DNA of 46,109 nt from Caballeronia terrestris (GCF_001544515.1 NZ_FCOL02000044.1:1-46109); one strand, 5' to 3'. Positions 8,476-18,765 are shown, counted from the stretch's first letter. The notes: generated from the letters alone by a model not told the origin. Program-made: numbers and translations.

Positions 8476-8499
8476 ATGCCCTTCTTCTGCTACGCCTGA
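8476..8499 (+). CDS. Seven-residue ORF MPFFCYA with strong ribosome site
   Basis: GAGGAGG at 8464-8470 lies five bases before ATG 8476, and the ORF MPFFCYA ends at TGA 8497-8499, 83 bases after the H-NS-like stop. A strong Shine-Dalgarno in an otherwise gene-free stretch suggests translation of a micropeptide or a leader. No known peptide is recognised. It could equally be a relic start of a destroyed gene. Confidence 0.3.
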   Translation: MPFFCYA

Positions 8500-11147
8500 T
8501 TCGTATCGGCGCACCGCCCTCTTCCCTGCAATGAACTTGTCTTTCATCGTGCGCGGGTACTCATCGACACGGTGTGGCGAAGACGAGGGACTGATCCCTT
8601 GCTCTTTTAGTTCAGAGTGTTCTATCGCGACGACGAGGCTTCGCACGCTCGAAGAATGGCGTCGAAGGCTTCGCGAGCTTCCTTTTTTAGCTACTGCATC
8701 AATGCTCCATTGCACGAGTTGCGGAATCGATCGGCGCGATGCGCCTTATACCGCAAGATGAACTTCGAGTGCGGGGCATGCCGGTTCCACTTCCTCGCCG
8801 TGATGGTGGCGAGTTGGATTACCGGTCGTAGATTTCGATGGGTTGAGCTTCGGTCATACGCTTTGAGAATTCGCGTTTACGTCGCTTGAAACAGTGAGTT
8901 GGTTCGCCCTGTTTCGCCTGCATCAATGATCGCGATTTCTTTACGGCATCGGCTCCGTCCGTATATGAGGTACACCGTCGGAATGTCGAATCTTCCCTGC
9001 TCCAGAAACTTCGCCCATAAAAGCTACTAACGGATGTGAACCTATCATTTAACCAAGGGATAGACTTTCCAGCATGGTCATGGAGTTGCTTCCTTAGAAG
9101 CCTCGCCTCCGGGAAACGTGGAGTGTTGCTTGACGAGACGCTCGGATTTACGCAGACCCTCGTCAGTGAGCGCCACAGATTTGGCATATTGACGGGATCG
9201 CCATTCATGCCTTGCTCGTAAAGCCTGTTTGGCGCATCCCAGTCGAACCTCTTCCATGCTCGGTCTCGGTCATGAAGCTAAAGAAGGGCAAGTGCTGTGT
9301 CATCGATCGCAGCGATGTCGATGTTCATAGTGGTTACGCCGATACCGTCTGGATTGCCTCGGCTAAATTCATGGAGGCTCACGCGATTTTCTTCAGCTTA
9401 CTCGCCGAGGCGGCGATGAACAATTTCACGACTCTCGTCAACCCCGTTGTCGTTGTTGGCTCGAACGTCAACCACGACCTGTCGCTAACGGAAAGTGAAG
9501 AGCGCTCGATGTCGAAGAACCTGATGGGCCCCGCTACGAAAAAGGCAATCGCGTCGCGAACGCCGCTGGCGCGGCACAGCCTCTTGGTTTTCGAGCGACA
9601 TATTCGTGGGCACGATCACACACTATATCTGCGGTTCTCAATCTGCTGGGATCGTTCAACGAACATTCCAGTCATCATTCGATAGGCGCGCATGCTGGAA
9701 AGCGACTCCCGACTCGGGTACTGCTGACTGCTTCCGCGTCTGCACATATTTTTGCGAGCCATTTTCGCGTCGCGTTCGACGTGTGGAAAGCAGGGTGTCA
9801 CTTCCCGCAATCGCGCTCATAGCCGCAGCGCTCTTGATCGTCGATCTCCATCAGGGGTGTGCGCGAAGGAAGCGAAAACGTCGTGACCGGTTGGCGCAGA
9901 TCACATTGCTCAGTAGGACCGCGTCGAAGATGTCTTCGAACAATGGCGCTCCGCTGTCGATTACGGGAAGTGAGCAAAGCATCGCTTTTATAGCGAAACT
10001 CGTCGCGTCGAACGCCACGGTCTAGAGGCGCACGCGTAAAGAAAGGCACGGCGTCCTTGAGTCCCTAACATTTTGAATCTCATGCAGTCTTCGACGAATG
10101 AAAACAATAAAGGCGTCGAAGATCGCGGGCACAAAGTCAGGAAAGTCCATCCGTCGCGCCGTGGACATCGCCGCAACGAGAGAGCAGAACGTCGTGAGCA
10201 TCTCGCATACGAATCAGGTCACTTTTGAAAGTGCAGGACGGTTTCGCGTTTCCGACAGGATAAGACGTGGTTGTGCGGGGCTTGGGTGGAAAAAATTGAC
10301 TTAGCAATCGCGCGAGCTTTCTTGCTCGAAGACCCCATGCAAATGACGTTATGCAGCAACTGCGTTGTAGTTACTGGGTGGGCTGCCCATCTGTTTTAAC
10401 AATGTGCCTCGCGGCGTCGAGCGCGTTCAAGCCGAAAGATATCTTAGGCGGAGGACGGCAAACTCGGTCTTTCCAATTTGGGAACCGTTATGGCGTGCGT
10501 CTCTAGCCCGGCTCGGAAATAGGTTAGCGCGATCTTAGACGGTAGCAAAATTATGAAATTTGTAACGCTTGCTACATTTGCCAAGCAAAGTCTAGGCGGA
10601 GGTGTCTAATCTGCGGAAATCGCGTAAAAATCATGCTTGTAGACGGGATAAGCGTGAAACATGTTCATATTTGGATTGCAACTGCTTGATTTATAACAGA
10701 ACTATCCGTTAGCTTGTGGAGAGCGATTGTTCCACGGTGTATGAAATTAGCGAGTCCGCGGCGGAAATCTTCGACCCACTGCCTCTTCCCCGGTAAGTTC
10801 AGCGAATGGTTGACACCAGGGACCGTTAGCGGCCGCCGCACCGAGACATTCCGGGGCGCATCGGCGGGGACAGACTTAGACGGTTGCGCTCGAGGCAACG
10901 CCTCCACTTTTGGCGTGAGAACTTGCGCCGTTTATCCGGGCAGCGTAACTCGCAGCGCAATCCGCTTGGCCGCATTCCTGTTCCAAGCAGCAATCGAACG
11001 CGTCATGCGCCTGACGGACGGCGACCGTTCAAGTCTTCCCCAGTTCCAGGACATAAACCGCCGTGCGTTTACGTCCCGCCGAAAAAATCGGCCCCGAACG
11101 GGCCGCTATAAGCCGCGCGCGTCTCGAAACAACACTTCAGAGTTTAC
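8500..11147. other. Gene-poor stretch of about 2.7 kb upstream of parA
   Basis: The open frames here (the longest is 9212-9685, plus strand) lack ribosome sites, recognisable motifs and the strong third-position GC bias of real genes in this window, so I call none of them. Base composition is visibly more AT-rich from about 10300. Local structures seen are an inverted repeat GTAGCAA (10542-10548) / TTGCTAC (10569-10575) enclosing AT-rich DNA, and a direct repeat TAGGCGGAGG at 10445-10454 and 10593-10602. No tRNA-like or transposase-like sequence was recognised. Decayed genes, an untranslated RNA or origin-associated DNA are all possible. Confidence 0.5.
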
Positions 11148-11215
11148 TTGAGGTTTACCGGTTCGCCGTTTATTCTTCGGTTTGCGACATCTTCCACACA
11201 AACCGAAGAATTTTT
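11148..11215 (+). promoter_or_regulatory. parA promoter overlapped by a 13-bp inverted-repeat operator
   Basis: A sigma-70-like promoter, TTGAGG (11148-11153), 17 bases, TATTCT (11171-11176), overlaps a perfect inverted repeat. The arms are ATTCTTCGGTTTG (11172-11184) and CAAACCGAAGAAT (11199-11211), 14 bases apart. The repeat lies just upstream of parA, whose product has an N-terminal DNA-binding domain, so ParA autoregulation is the natural reading. The right arm runs into TTTTT (11211-11215), so a terminator-like hairpin in the leader is an alternative. Confidence 0.6.
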
Positions 11216-11248
11216 GCTTACCTAGGCCCGCCAGTGACTGCGAATTCC

Positions 11249-12427
11249 ATGTTAAGCGCTCGGCTTCCCGAAGTCGACCAATCCGTTTCAATCGAAACGC
11301 TCTTGGGAGTGGCTGCCCAAGCTACTGACATCCTTAACCAGATTCGCGATGCGATGCTGGAACCGTATCCGCGAAAAAACGCGCCCACTTTTACTAGCGC
11401 CCAAGTTGCGTCGCTCTGCGGCCTGGACAAACAACGTTTCCAATATCTCACTACGAAAGGCGATTTGCCGCCCGGAACGTCCAAAGGGGCCGGGCGGAGC
11501 AAGGAATTTACGCTTGCCGAGACGCTCACATGGGTTCAAGCGACGTCCGAGCGGCCGCAGCGACCTCAGGGTAAACGCGGACGCATCGTCACGGTCGCAA
11601 ACTTCAAGGGTGGCGTCGCGAAGACCACGACGGCCGTGTCGGCCGCGCAGGCGCTAACGCTGCTCGGGCGCAAAGTACTGGTCATCGATTGCGATCCGCA
11701 GGGAACGACCACGCAGCTTTGCGGGTGGGCACCCGACGCCGAGATCTCCGACGACCAGACCCTCCTGCCACTCATCTATGGCGATCAGCAAACCTTGCAC
11801 TATGCCGTGCAGGAAACGTACTGGCACAACCTGGACTTGATTCCCGCGTCGTCATCGCTATTCGATGCCGAGTTCGAAATCCCCGCGAAGGTGCTGAACG
11901 ACAGCACTTTCGAATTCTGGGAGATCGTGCAGAAGGGACTCACGCCCCTGGCATCGGACTACGACGTCATCGTCATCGACACGCCGCCTGCTCTCAGTTA
12001 TCTCACGATCAACGCTTTGCTGGCGTCGGATGCGATTTTGCTTCCCTGCCCTCCCGAAGCGCTGGACTTCGCCAGCTCGACTCAGTTCTGGCATTTGTTC
12101 GCGGATATCGCGAAGAAACTGCCAGGCGTACTCGAGCAAAAGCGCTTCGACTTTGTGAACGTGATCATGACCAAGGCGAAATCGGACGATGTTTCGCGCG
12201 TCGTCCGCGGATGGCTTCAGAAGGCTTACGGCGATCGCGTGCTGCCATTCGAAATTCCGGAGTCAACGGTCCCGAAGGGCGCGTCCGCGCAACTCTCAAC
12301 GGTGTACGACCTTTCGAAACCGGACGGAAGTACGGCGGCATACAACCGTTTCAAGGAACCGTTGGATCGGCTGGCAGAGCATCTCGATGCGCAGTTCGTG
12401 CGCTCATGGAACAAATCGGAGGCTTAA
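11249..12427 (+). CDS. parA: ParA partition ATPase with N-terminal DNA-binding domain
   Basis: 392 residues from ATG 11249. GTG 11234 in the same frame would add five residues, and neither has a strong ribosome site. Residues 45-95 look like a MerR-type helix-turn-helix (TSAQVASLCGLDKQRFQYL), as in large type Ia ParA proteins that repress their own operon. The deviant Walker A KGGVAKTTT is at about 120-128, with the A' motif VLVIDCDPQGTTT and Walker B-like VIVIDTPPAL. It binds the nucleoid and moves ParB-bound replicon copies apart. parB follows without a gap (TAAATG). A large ParA with its own regulator domain is usual for plasmids and secondary chromosomes and unlike the chromosome 1 Soj type. 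Confidence 0.95.
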   Translation: MLSARLPEVDQSVSIETLLGVAAQATDILNQIRDAMLEPYPRKNAPTFTSAQVASLCGLDKQRFQYLTTKGDLPPGTSKGAGRSKEFTLAETLTWVQATSERPQRPQGKRGRIVTVANFKGGVAKTTTAVSAAQALTLLGRKVLVIDCDPQGTTTQLCGWAPDAEISDDQTLLPLIYGDQQTLHYAVQETYWHNLDLIPASSSLFDAEFEIPAKVLNDSTFEFWEIVQKGLTPLASDYDVIVIDTPPALSYLTINALLASDAILLPCPPEALDFASSTQFWHLFADIAKKLPGVLEQKRFDFVNVIMTKAKSDDVSRVVRGWLQKAYGDRVLPFEIPESTVPKGASAQLSTVYDLSKPDGSTAAYNRFKEPLDRLAEHLDAQFVRSWNKSEA

Positions 12428-13399
12428 ATGGGCATCGGGGACAGACTACTTGCAAAAACGGCGAACGTTGGCTCGAAGCCAGCGGATGCGAGCCCGCCCA
12501 GGCCGGTGAACCCGGAACCGCGGACGTCGCCGGGCCGATTGATGGACGCGCAGAACCGGATCAACTCGGCGCAGGCGCGAATCAAGGAACTGGAAACGCA
12601 GCTTGAAGAGAAGGCGGCGCTCGAGGTCGGGCTGGACTCGTTAGTCGAAGTCAACGGCAGACGACGCAAACTGACTTCCGAGCAATTTCAGGAATTGAAG
12701 AACAACTTGGCGCAGCACGCGCTCGCGACGCCTATCCTCGTCCGAGCCCTACCCGACGACCGGTTTGAAATCGTCGCCGGCCACAATCGCGTGGCGGCGT
12801 ATCGCGAACTCGGACGGAAGAGTATCCGCGCCAACATCGCGTCGATTGAAGAAGGCGAGATCGAGTTTGCCGCCTTCTTTTCGAACCTGCTTTCGCCGTC
12901 ACTCACGGACTTCGAAAAATACTGGAACTTCAAGCGGCTCCAGGAAATTTCCGGACTGTCGCGCACTGAGATATCCGGAAGTGCCGGCCTCAGCAAAAGT
13001 CACGTAACGCGGATCTTCTCATTCGATGCTCTCCCCGACGCCGCCAAGGCCGCACTTTCCGAGAAGCCCGAGCGACTGGGAAGTAATGCGGCCCAGAAAC
13101 TCGCGGCACTTGCAGATGCGGGGAAGACGGAAAAGGTAGTGGAAGCTATTCGCCGGCTTGTGGACGATGAAAGCTTTACCCAGGACCGCGCCGTTGCTTT
13201 TGCCACCGAGAAGCCGCGCACAGCGCCTACGTCACCAACAGTGATCAGGGCAGGAAAGCGGAAGGTTTGCGAAATCTCGGCTCGAAATGGGGTCGTGGGC
13301 GTTCGATTTTTCGAAAAAGACGCAGCAGACGCCAGTGAATGGGCGCGACGAATTTCCGTGTTCATTAACCAAAGTCTTAGCGAAGACGCCAGCGGTTGA
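12428..13399 (+). CDS. parB: ParB/RepB-family centromere-binding protein
   Basis: 323 residues. The N-terminus (MGIGDRLLAKT) resembles the short ParA-stimulating peptide of this family. A coiled stretch at about 35-70 is followed by the ParB/sulfiredoxin-like domain with GHNRVAAYREL near residue 118, then a helix-turn-helix (LSRTEISGSAGLSKSHVTRI) at about 178-197 and a C-terminal dimerisation part. It binds parS and spreads. The ATG immediately follows the parA stop, with GGAGG inside the end of parA, so the two are co-translated. The last codons overlap a diverged copy of the repeat core found downstream (13367-13380), so the gene end may itself hold a binding site. Confidence 0.94.
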   Translation: MGIGDRLLAKTANVGSKPADASPPRPVNPEPRTSPGRLMDAQNRINSAQARIKELETQLEEKAALEVGLDSLVEVNGRRRKLTSEQFQELKNNLAQHALATPILVRALPDDRFEIVAGHNRVAAYRELGRKSIRANIASIEEGEIEFAAFFSNLLSPSLTDFEKYWNFKRLQEISGLSRTEISGSAGLSKSHVTRIFSFDALPDAAKAALSEKPERLGSNAAQKLAALADAGKTEKVVEAIRRLVDDESFTQDRAVAFATEKPRTAPTSPTVIRAGKRKVCEISARNGVVGVRFFEKDAADASEWARRISVFINQSLSEDASG

Positions 13400-13498
13400 G
13401 TTTCTAGTAGGTTCTTTCGTTAAATCAACGACTTAGCGAAAGTGCACGCAACGGATGTAGAAGCTCTAGTAGAGTTTTCTTAAGAATCAACGACTTAG
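13367..13498 (+). repeat. Iteron/centromere-like direct repeats between parB and rep
   Basis: The 14-mer AATCAACGACTTAG occurs at 13423-13436 and 13485-13498. Each copy is preceded by TCTAGTAG (13403-13410 and 13465-13472), so a compound unit repeats with an exact 62-base period. A diverged third copy (11 of 14 positions) lies at 13367-13380 inside the end of parB. The first full copy is also a dyad: CTTTCGTTAA on the left and TTAGCGAAAG on the right enclose ATCAACGAC. The position between parB and the initiator gene suits either Rep-binding iterons or the parS centromere. The sequence does not say which. Confidence 0.75.
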
Positions 13499-13547
13499 AA
13501 ACAACCACCTTAGAGGTCGGCTATGTAGATTTACTGCTTCAGAAAGA

Positions 13548-13579
13548 CAAAAGCCTTCGGCGCCAACCGAAGGCTTTTG
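13548..13579. terminator. Strong bidirectional terminator between the parAB repeats and rep
   Basis: Perfect 13-bp arms CAAAAGCCTTCGG (13548-13560) and CCGAAGGCTTTTG (13567-13579) enclose the loop CGCCAA. The A and T runs at the stem base make it work in both directions. It would insulate rep from parAB transcripts. Confidence 0.8.
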
Positions 13580-13703
13580 AATATCGGGCTTAACTGTCGT
13601 TCGCCCGTTACGCTTCCCGACGCCAATCGGGTCACGAGTGCACACCTCGAAGTGTAGCGAATAGCGTTCGCCAGTCAAGCGTTTGTCTTCCATTTTTTCA
13701 GAA
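13580..13703 (+). promoter_or_regulatory. Leader region of the initiator gene with two further hairpins
   Basis: CCCGA (13616-13620), loop CGCCAA, TCGGG (13627-13631) uses the same loop as the preceding terminator. GCGAA (13657-13661) and TTCGC (13667-13671) form another small dyad. Dense hairpins ahead of an initiator gene suggest control of rep expression by RNA structure, antisense RNA or protein binding. I cannot assign promoter boxes with confidence. Confidence 0.45.
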
Positions 13704-14960
13704 ATGGACGCACTGGACATGCTTATCGCGCAACTTCCCGTTGCTGGCGAGGAAAACTGTCGTCTCCTCGCTTCATCACCCGTCGGCCTGAATGAAGATC
13801 GAGCAGCATTCGAAGAATATGCTTGCGACCGATCCAACTTGCCATGGGTCATCTTTCGAGCGGCCCATCGCGCCAATCACGTCGAGGCGCTCCCTGCACG
13901 CTCGCGAGCGCTGCTTGCCGCCCTCGCTCGCACTGTCGATGCCCATCGACCGTATGCGGCCATCTTCGCGCGACGCGAGCTGTTAACCGGTCGCGCGCTT
14001 CAATCAATGCGAACGTTCTATCGAAGCCTCGACGATCTCGAAGCTGAAGGGTTCATCGTCCGTCCGCCGCAGAAGCGTCATGGCAATGCGGGGCTCTTCG
14101 GACGCGCGTATCTTCATCTCACTGACAAAGCCGCCGCTCTTCTGGGCCTAGTCGATGAAGACCGAACGCAATCGTCGCCGCAAGTTACAGATGCCTCCCG
14201 AGACGCTGCCCAGACGGGCGAGTCCTTTTCGCTCGCGATGCCGTGTGCCACCGTGGCAGACGGAGCTATATATAAGGATCTATACCCTAACATTCAAAAG
14301 AGACAACCAGCCAGACTGCCTGAGGACCTTCAGCGCCTGCTGAACCTGGGTTTTCACGAGTTTCTGATTTTCAAACTGATGCGTGAAGCGAAACAGAACC
14401 TCAAGCGACTTTCCGACGTCGTCGAAGCCACCTGGGAGCATTTGAAGCACGCCAAGTGTCCAATCAACTACCTCCGGGCGCTGTTGCGTTCCTCCGTCGA
14501 TTTCGCACACCAACTTCGCGCCAAGCACGCCGCGCGTGTCGAAGCCGATAAGCTACGGAATAGGGCCGCTGAAGTCGATGCAATCCTCAAGCAGCACGCC
14601 GGTGAAACGTTCTTCGATCGTTCGACGGATCGGCGCTTCGTTTTGTGTGCCGATGCCGCGGAAATCACTGTTCAACACCATGCGGAACTGTCGCCGCGCG
14701 TGCGCGTCGCAAATTGGGCTCAAGACTTTGTCACAGCGATCGACGAAGGGCGTATCGTCCGTGCGACGCCAGAGCGGGCATCTGCGTTCGCAGCGAAGCT
14801 TGGACAACGTATTTCGCCTGTCAATCTGGAACATGCCTCGATGCATGCACGGCAAAAGCCCGTCCGCACGTCCGCGATCGACCAGCGTCTCAACGAAATG
14901 AAACGCCTCTTGCGGAAAAGTTGCGCAGGTGTGATTGCAACCGGTAGTGCTAGTGGGTGA
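13704..14960 (+). CDS. Replication initiator protein of the secondary replicon
   Basis: About 418 residues from ATG 13704. TTG 13683 and ATG 13719 are alternatives, and no start has a clear ribosome site, as is common for tightly limited initiators. Residues about 64-125 form a winged helix (ARSRALLAALARTVD, RELLTGRALQSMRTFYRSL, DDLEAEGFIVRPPQKRHG). A linker and a second helical, basic region (LRDKxx-like segments around KHAARVEADKLRNRA) follow. Position downstream of parAB, size and the winged helix fit initiators of Burkholderia secondary chromosomes and megaplasmids, which bind iterons and open the origin. The exact family was recognised by context more than by motif, so the name Rep is an inference. 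Confidence 0.8.
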   Translation: MDALDMLIAQLPVAGEENCRLLASSPVGLNEDRAAFEEYACDRSNLPWVIFRAAHRANHVEALPARSRALLAALARTVDAHRPYAAIFARRELLTGRALQSMRTFYRSLDDLEAEGFIVRPPQKRHGNAGLFGRAYLHLTDKAAALLGLVDEDRTQSSPQVTDASRDAAQTGESFSLAMPCATVADGAIYKDLYPNIQKRQPARLPEDLQRLLNLGFHEFLIFKLMREAKQNLKRLSDVVEATWEHLKHAKCPINYLRALLRSSVDFAHQLRAKHAARVEADKLRNRAAEVDAILKQHAGETFFDRSTDRRFVLCADAAEITVQHHAELSPRVRVANWAQDFVTAIDEGRIVRATPERASAFAAKLGQRISPVNLEHASMHARQKPVRTSAIDQRLNEMKRLLRKSCAGVIATGSASG

Positions 14961-15290
14961 GGATTGGAAAACAGATATTTTCATTCCTTGCAGCCGTGGT
15001 TATCAGCAGTGATTCGCGCTGATGTAACCGCTTATAAGGGGCTTTGGGCCACACATGGAATGAACAAAATCCGCGGCATATCAACGACGTATGCAACTAA
15101 CCGTTAACTTGCACCACGGTTTCATATGGACCTTTGGGATGTTCGGACGCTCTTGAGTGAGCGCGCGTATCTTCATGCACGACGACAGAACAGCGGCCAC
15201 AACGCTGGCGAAAACGCTTCCGGCCGCCAAACGATACGACCCTTCGACCCCACACGATCCACGTCAGCGTCTCGAACCAAGGACCACCTA
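14961..15290. other. Region downstream of rep: dyad and a further repeat-core copy
   Basis: 330 bases without a gene. They hold an interrupted dyad, GGTTATCAGC (14998-15007) opposite GCTGATGTAACC (15018-15029), a palindrome CTTATAAG (15031-15038), and the 9-mer ATCAACGAC (15080-15088). This 9-mer is the same core as in the repeats before rep, and here too it is flanked by short inverted arms (GCAT/ATGC). AAGGA at 15280-15284 is the ribosome site of the next gene. Confidence 0.5.
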
Positions 15291-15977
15291 ATGATCAAGT
15301 TCTACTACCATCCTTCTCCAAACCCTGCGAAGGTAGCTTTGATGCTGGAAGAAACGGGAATTCCTTACGAACTAGTACCCGTCGACACCCGCAAAGGCGA
15401 CCAGCATGCGCCCCTGTTCACCGCGATCAACCCAAATGCAAAGACACCGGCGCTGGTAGATGGTGATGCCATCGTTTTCGACAGCAACGCGATCCTCCTG
15501 TACCTCGCGGAAAAGACAAGCCGCTTCGTCCCACCGAACACGCCCGCCAACCGCGCCCAAATGTACTCTTGGCTGATGTTCGTCGCGACGGGAATCGGCC
15601 CATACTCCGGTCAGGCCGTCCACTTCAAGCATTTCGCGCCCGCCCCGAAGGACTACGCCGTCAATAGGTACGACTTCGAAGCATGGCGCCACTGGAACAT
15701 CATCGACGCTAGGCTCGCCGCGTATCGCTACATGCTTGGCGATGAATACACGATCGTCGATATGGCCGTGTGGGGATGGGCGCGCGCCCTTCCGTTCGCG
15801 CTGGGTGCCGACGCCTGGGACAAATTGCCACACGTCAAACGTCTGTTCGACGAAATCAACGCGCGCCCAGCCGCCGTGCGCGCCGACGCGCTGCGCACCG
15901 CCCACCAGTTCAAAACCGAAATGGACGACGACGCTCGCCGCGCGATGTTTCCCCAAAACGCGCGTTTGGAGGCGTGA
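15291..15977 (+). CDS. Glutathione S-transferase family protein
   Basis: 228 residues. The N-terminal thioredoxin-like domain starts MIKFYYHPSPNPAKVALMLE and contains the conserved NPNAKTPALVD and FDSNAILLYLAE segments that bind glutathione. The helical C-terminal domain carries MLGDEYTIVDMAVWGWARAL, the N-capping box region of GSTs. It belongs with YfcG/YghU-like bacterial GSTs and may act as a glutathione-dependent disulfide or detoxification enzyme. ATG 15291 is chosen over upstream frame extension to 15126 because AAGGA lies seven bases before it and homologous folds begin exactly there. It is the first gene beyond the replication block and is transcribed in the same direction as rep. Confidence 0.9.
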   Translation: MIKFYYHPSPNPAKVALMLEETGIPYELVPVDTRKGDQHAPLFTAINPNAKTPALVDGDAIVFDSNAILLYLAEKTSRFVPPNTPANRAQMYSWLMFVATGIGPYSGQAVHFKHFAPAPKDYAVNRYDFEAWRHWNIIDARLAAYRYMLGDEYTIVDMAVWGWARALPFALGADAWDKLPHVKRLFDEINARPAAVRADALRTAHQFKTEMDDDARRAMFPQNARLEA

Positions 15978-16057
15978 GAAAACGCGTCAAAGAGCGTAGT
16001 CTCCACGGACCGGCGCAGCATCCGCCCACGCGCGAACCCCGTTGATCCACAGTCGCT

Positions 16058-16100
16058 AATTAAATTTTTATTGCTGCGACGCAGCAAGCGCGGGTATAAT
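16058..16100 (+). promoter_or_regulatory. Strong sigma-70 promoter of rpoD with palindrome over the -35 region
   Basis: A perfect -10 TATAAT (16095-16100) stands 18 bases after TTGCTG (16071-16076), and an AT-rich stretch from 16058 to 16072 resembles an UP element. TTGCTGCG (16071-16078) and CGCAGCAA (16080-16087) form a perfect dyad around one A, covering the -35 box. This suits a repressor or activator site. Start of transcription is expected near 16107, giving a leader of about 190 bases. Confidence 0.7.
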
Positions 16101-16133
16101 CTAAGGTTGCGCGATTTGCGCACAGTTCCAAAC

Positions 16134-16158
16134 CGGCCCGCCCGTTATGCGCGGGCCG
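16134..16158 (+). promoter_or_regulatory. Hairpin in the rpoD leader
   Basis: CGGCCCGC (16134-16141) pairs with GCGGGCCG (16151-16158), a stable stem with a nine-base loop about 30 bases into the predicted transcript. It is followed by CGTTCTTT, which is too T-poor for a clear terminator. It may act as an attenuator-like or RNA-stability element. Confidence 0.45.
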
Positions 16159-16294
16159 CGTTCTTTGCTCGTAGCGATCTTACAGGTCGTGGGATCGTGG
16201 AACTCTCAGACCGCGAATGTCCGCGGCGCGAGAGACGGCGATACCTGTAGCCACTGGTCCCGCCATCGCCGAGCAAGCCTGTCGAGGAGAATGT

Positions 16295-18307
<2,013 letters not shown>

Positions 18308-18344
18308 TATTGGGGGGCGCTTTCGAGCGCTCTGTCAGATGTGC

Positions 18345-18372
18345 AAAGCGGCCAACTTGGCCGCTTTTTTTT
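18345..18372 (+). terminator. Rho-independent terminator of rpoD
   Basis: AAAGCGGCC (18345-18353), loop AACTT, GGCCGCTTT (18359-18367), followed by further T residues to 18372. It lies 38 bases after the rpoD stop. Confidence 0.9.
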
Positions 18373-18405
18373 GCAGTAAAGACTCTCGGGAGCTCAAAAG
18401 CACCG

Positions 18406-18765
18406 CTACCGCTGCGCGCTATTTTCGGGATCGATCGATACAGAAGGCGACGTCGAGCACGTTTCCAGCGCTGTGATCGCTTTTTTCGCGAGCGTCATCG
18501 TTTCGTCGCAGGCGGGGCGGTCTCTGAAGATCGCACAGCCGCCTCCCGCTTCCACCTTCGACAACGCCCGTTTCACCCGCGCCAGCGCAAACTCCGCCGA
18601 GCCAGCGTCGGCGATGAGCGCCGCCACGTTGAACACGCTCCCCGATGCCGTCTCCACCCAGTTCGGGCACGCGGGACCGGCCTGGGCAAGCGTCGAAAGG
18701 AGCAGGGCGGTACAGCCGACGAGCCAAAGCAAGTGGTGTCGCGAACCCGGGGAACACGGTTTCAT
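18406..18765 (-). CDS. Small exported hypothetical protein
   Basis: 119 residues with a Sec signal peptide (HHLLWLVGCTALLLSTLAQA, cleavage before GPACPNW). The mature part is about 90 residues with four cysteines after cleavage (ACPNW, GGCAIF, RPACDE, LETCST), possibly two disulfides, and is largely helical. I do not recognise a family. It converges on rpoD with the terminator between them. ATG 18765 has a weak GGAAG ribosome site. Confidence 0.65.
   Translation of the reverse strand: MKPCSPGSRHHLLWLVGCTALLLSTLAQAGPACPNWVETASGSVFNVAALIADAGSAEFALARVKRALSKVEAGGGCAIFRDRPACDETMTLAKKAITALETCSTSPSVSIDPENSAQR

Noticed and set aside
9212..9685. 157-residue ORF in the gene-poor region
   Set aside because: No ribosome site, weak coding bias and no recognisable motif. 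Listed only in the gap description.
11063..11248. Upstream extension of parA by about 60 residues
   Set aside because: It covers the promoter and operator dyad and lacks coding character.
13487..13876. Minus-strand ORF of 129 residues across the leader and start of the initiator gene
   Set aside because: No ribosome site, crosses the terminator and hairpins, and overlaps the real rep frame. The sequence shows no domain.
11148..15290. Known Burkholderia parS consensus (such as GTTTATGCGCATAAAC or GTTTCACGTGAAAC)
   Set aside because: I looked for these palindromes in and around the parAB-rep block and did not find them. Only the 62-base-period repeats remain as centromere candidates.
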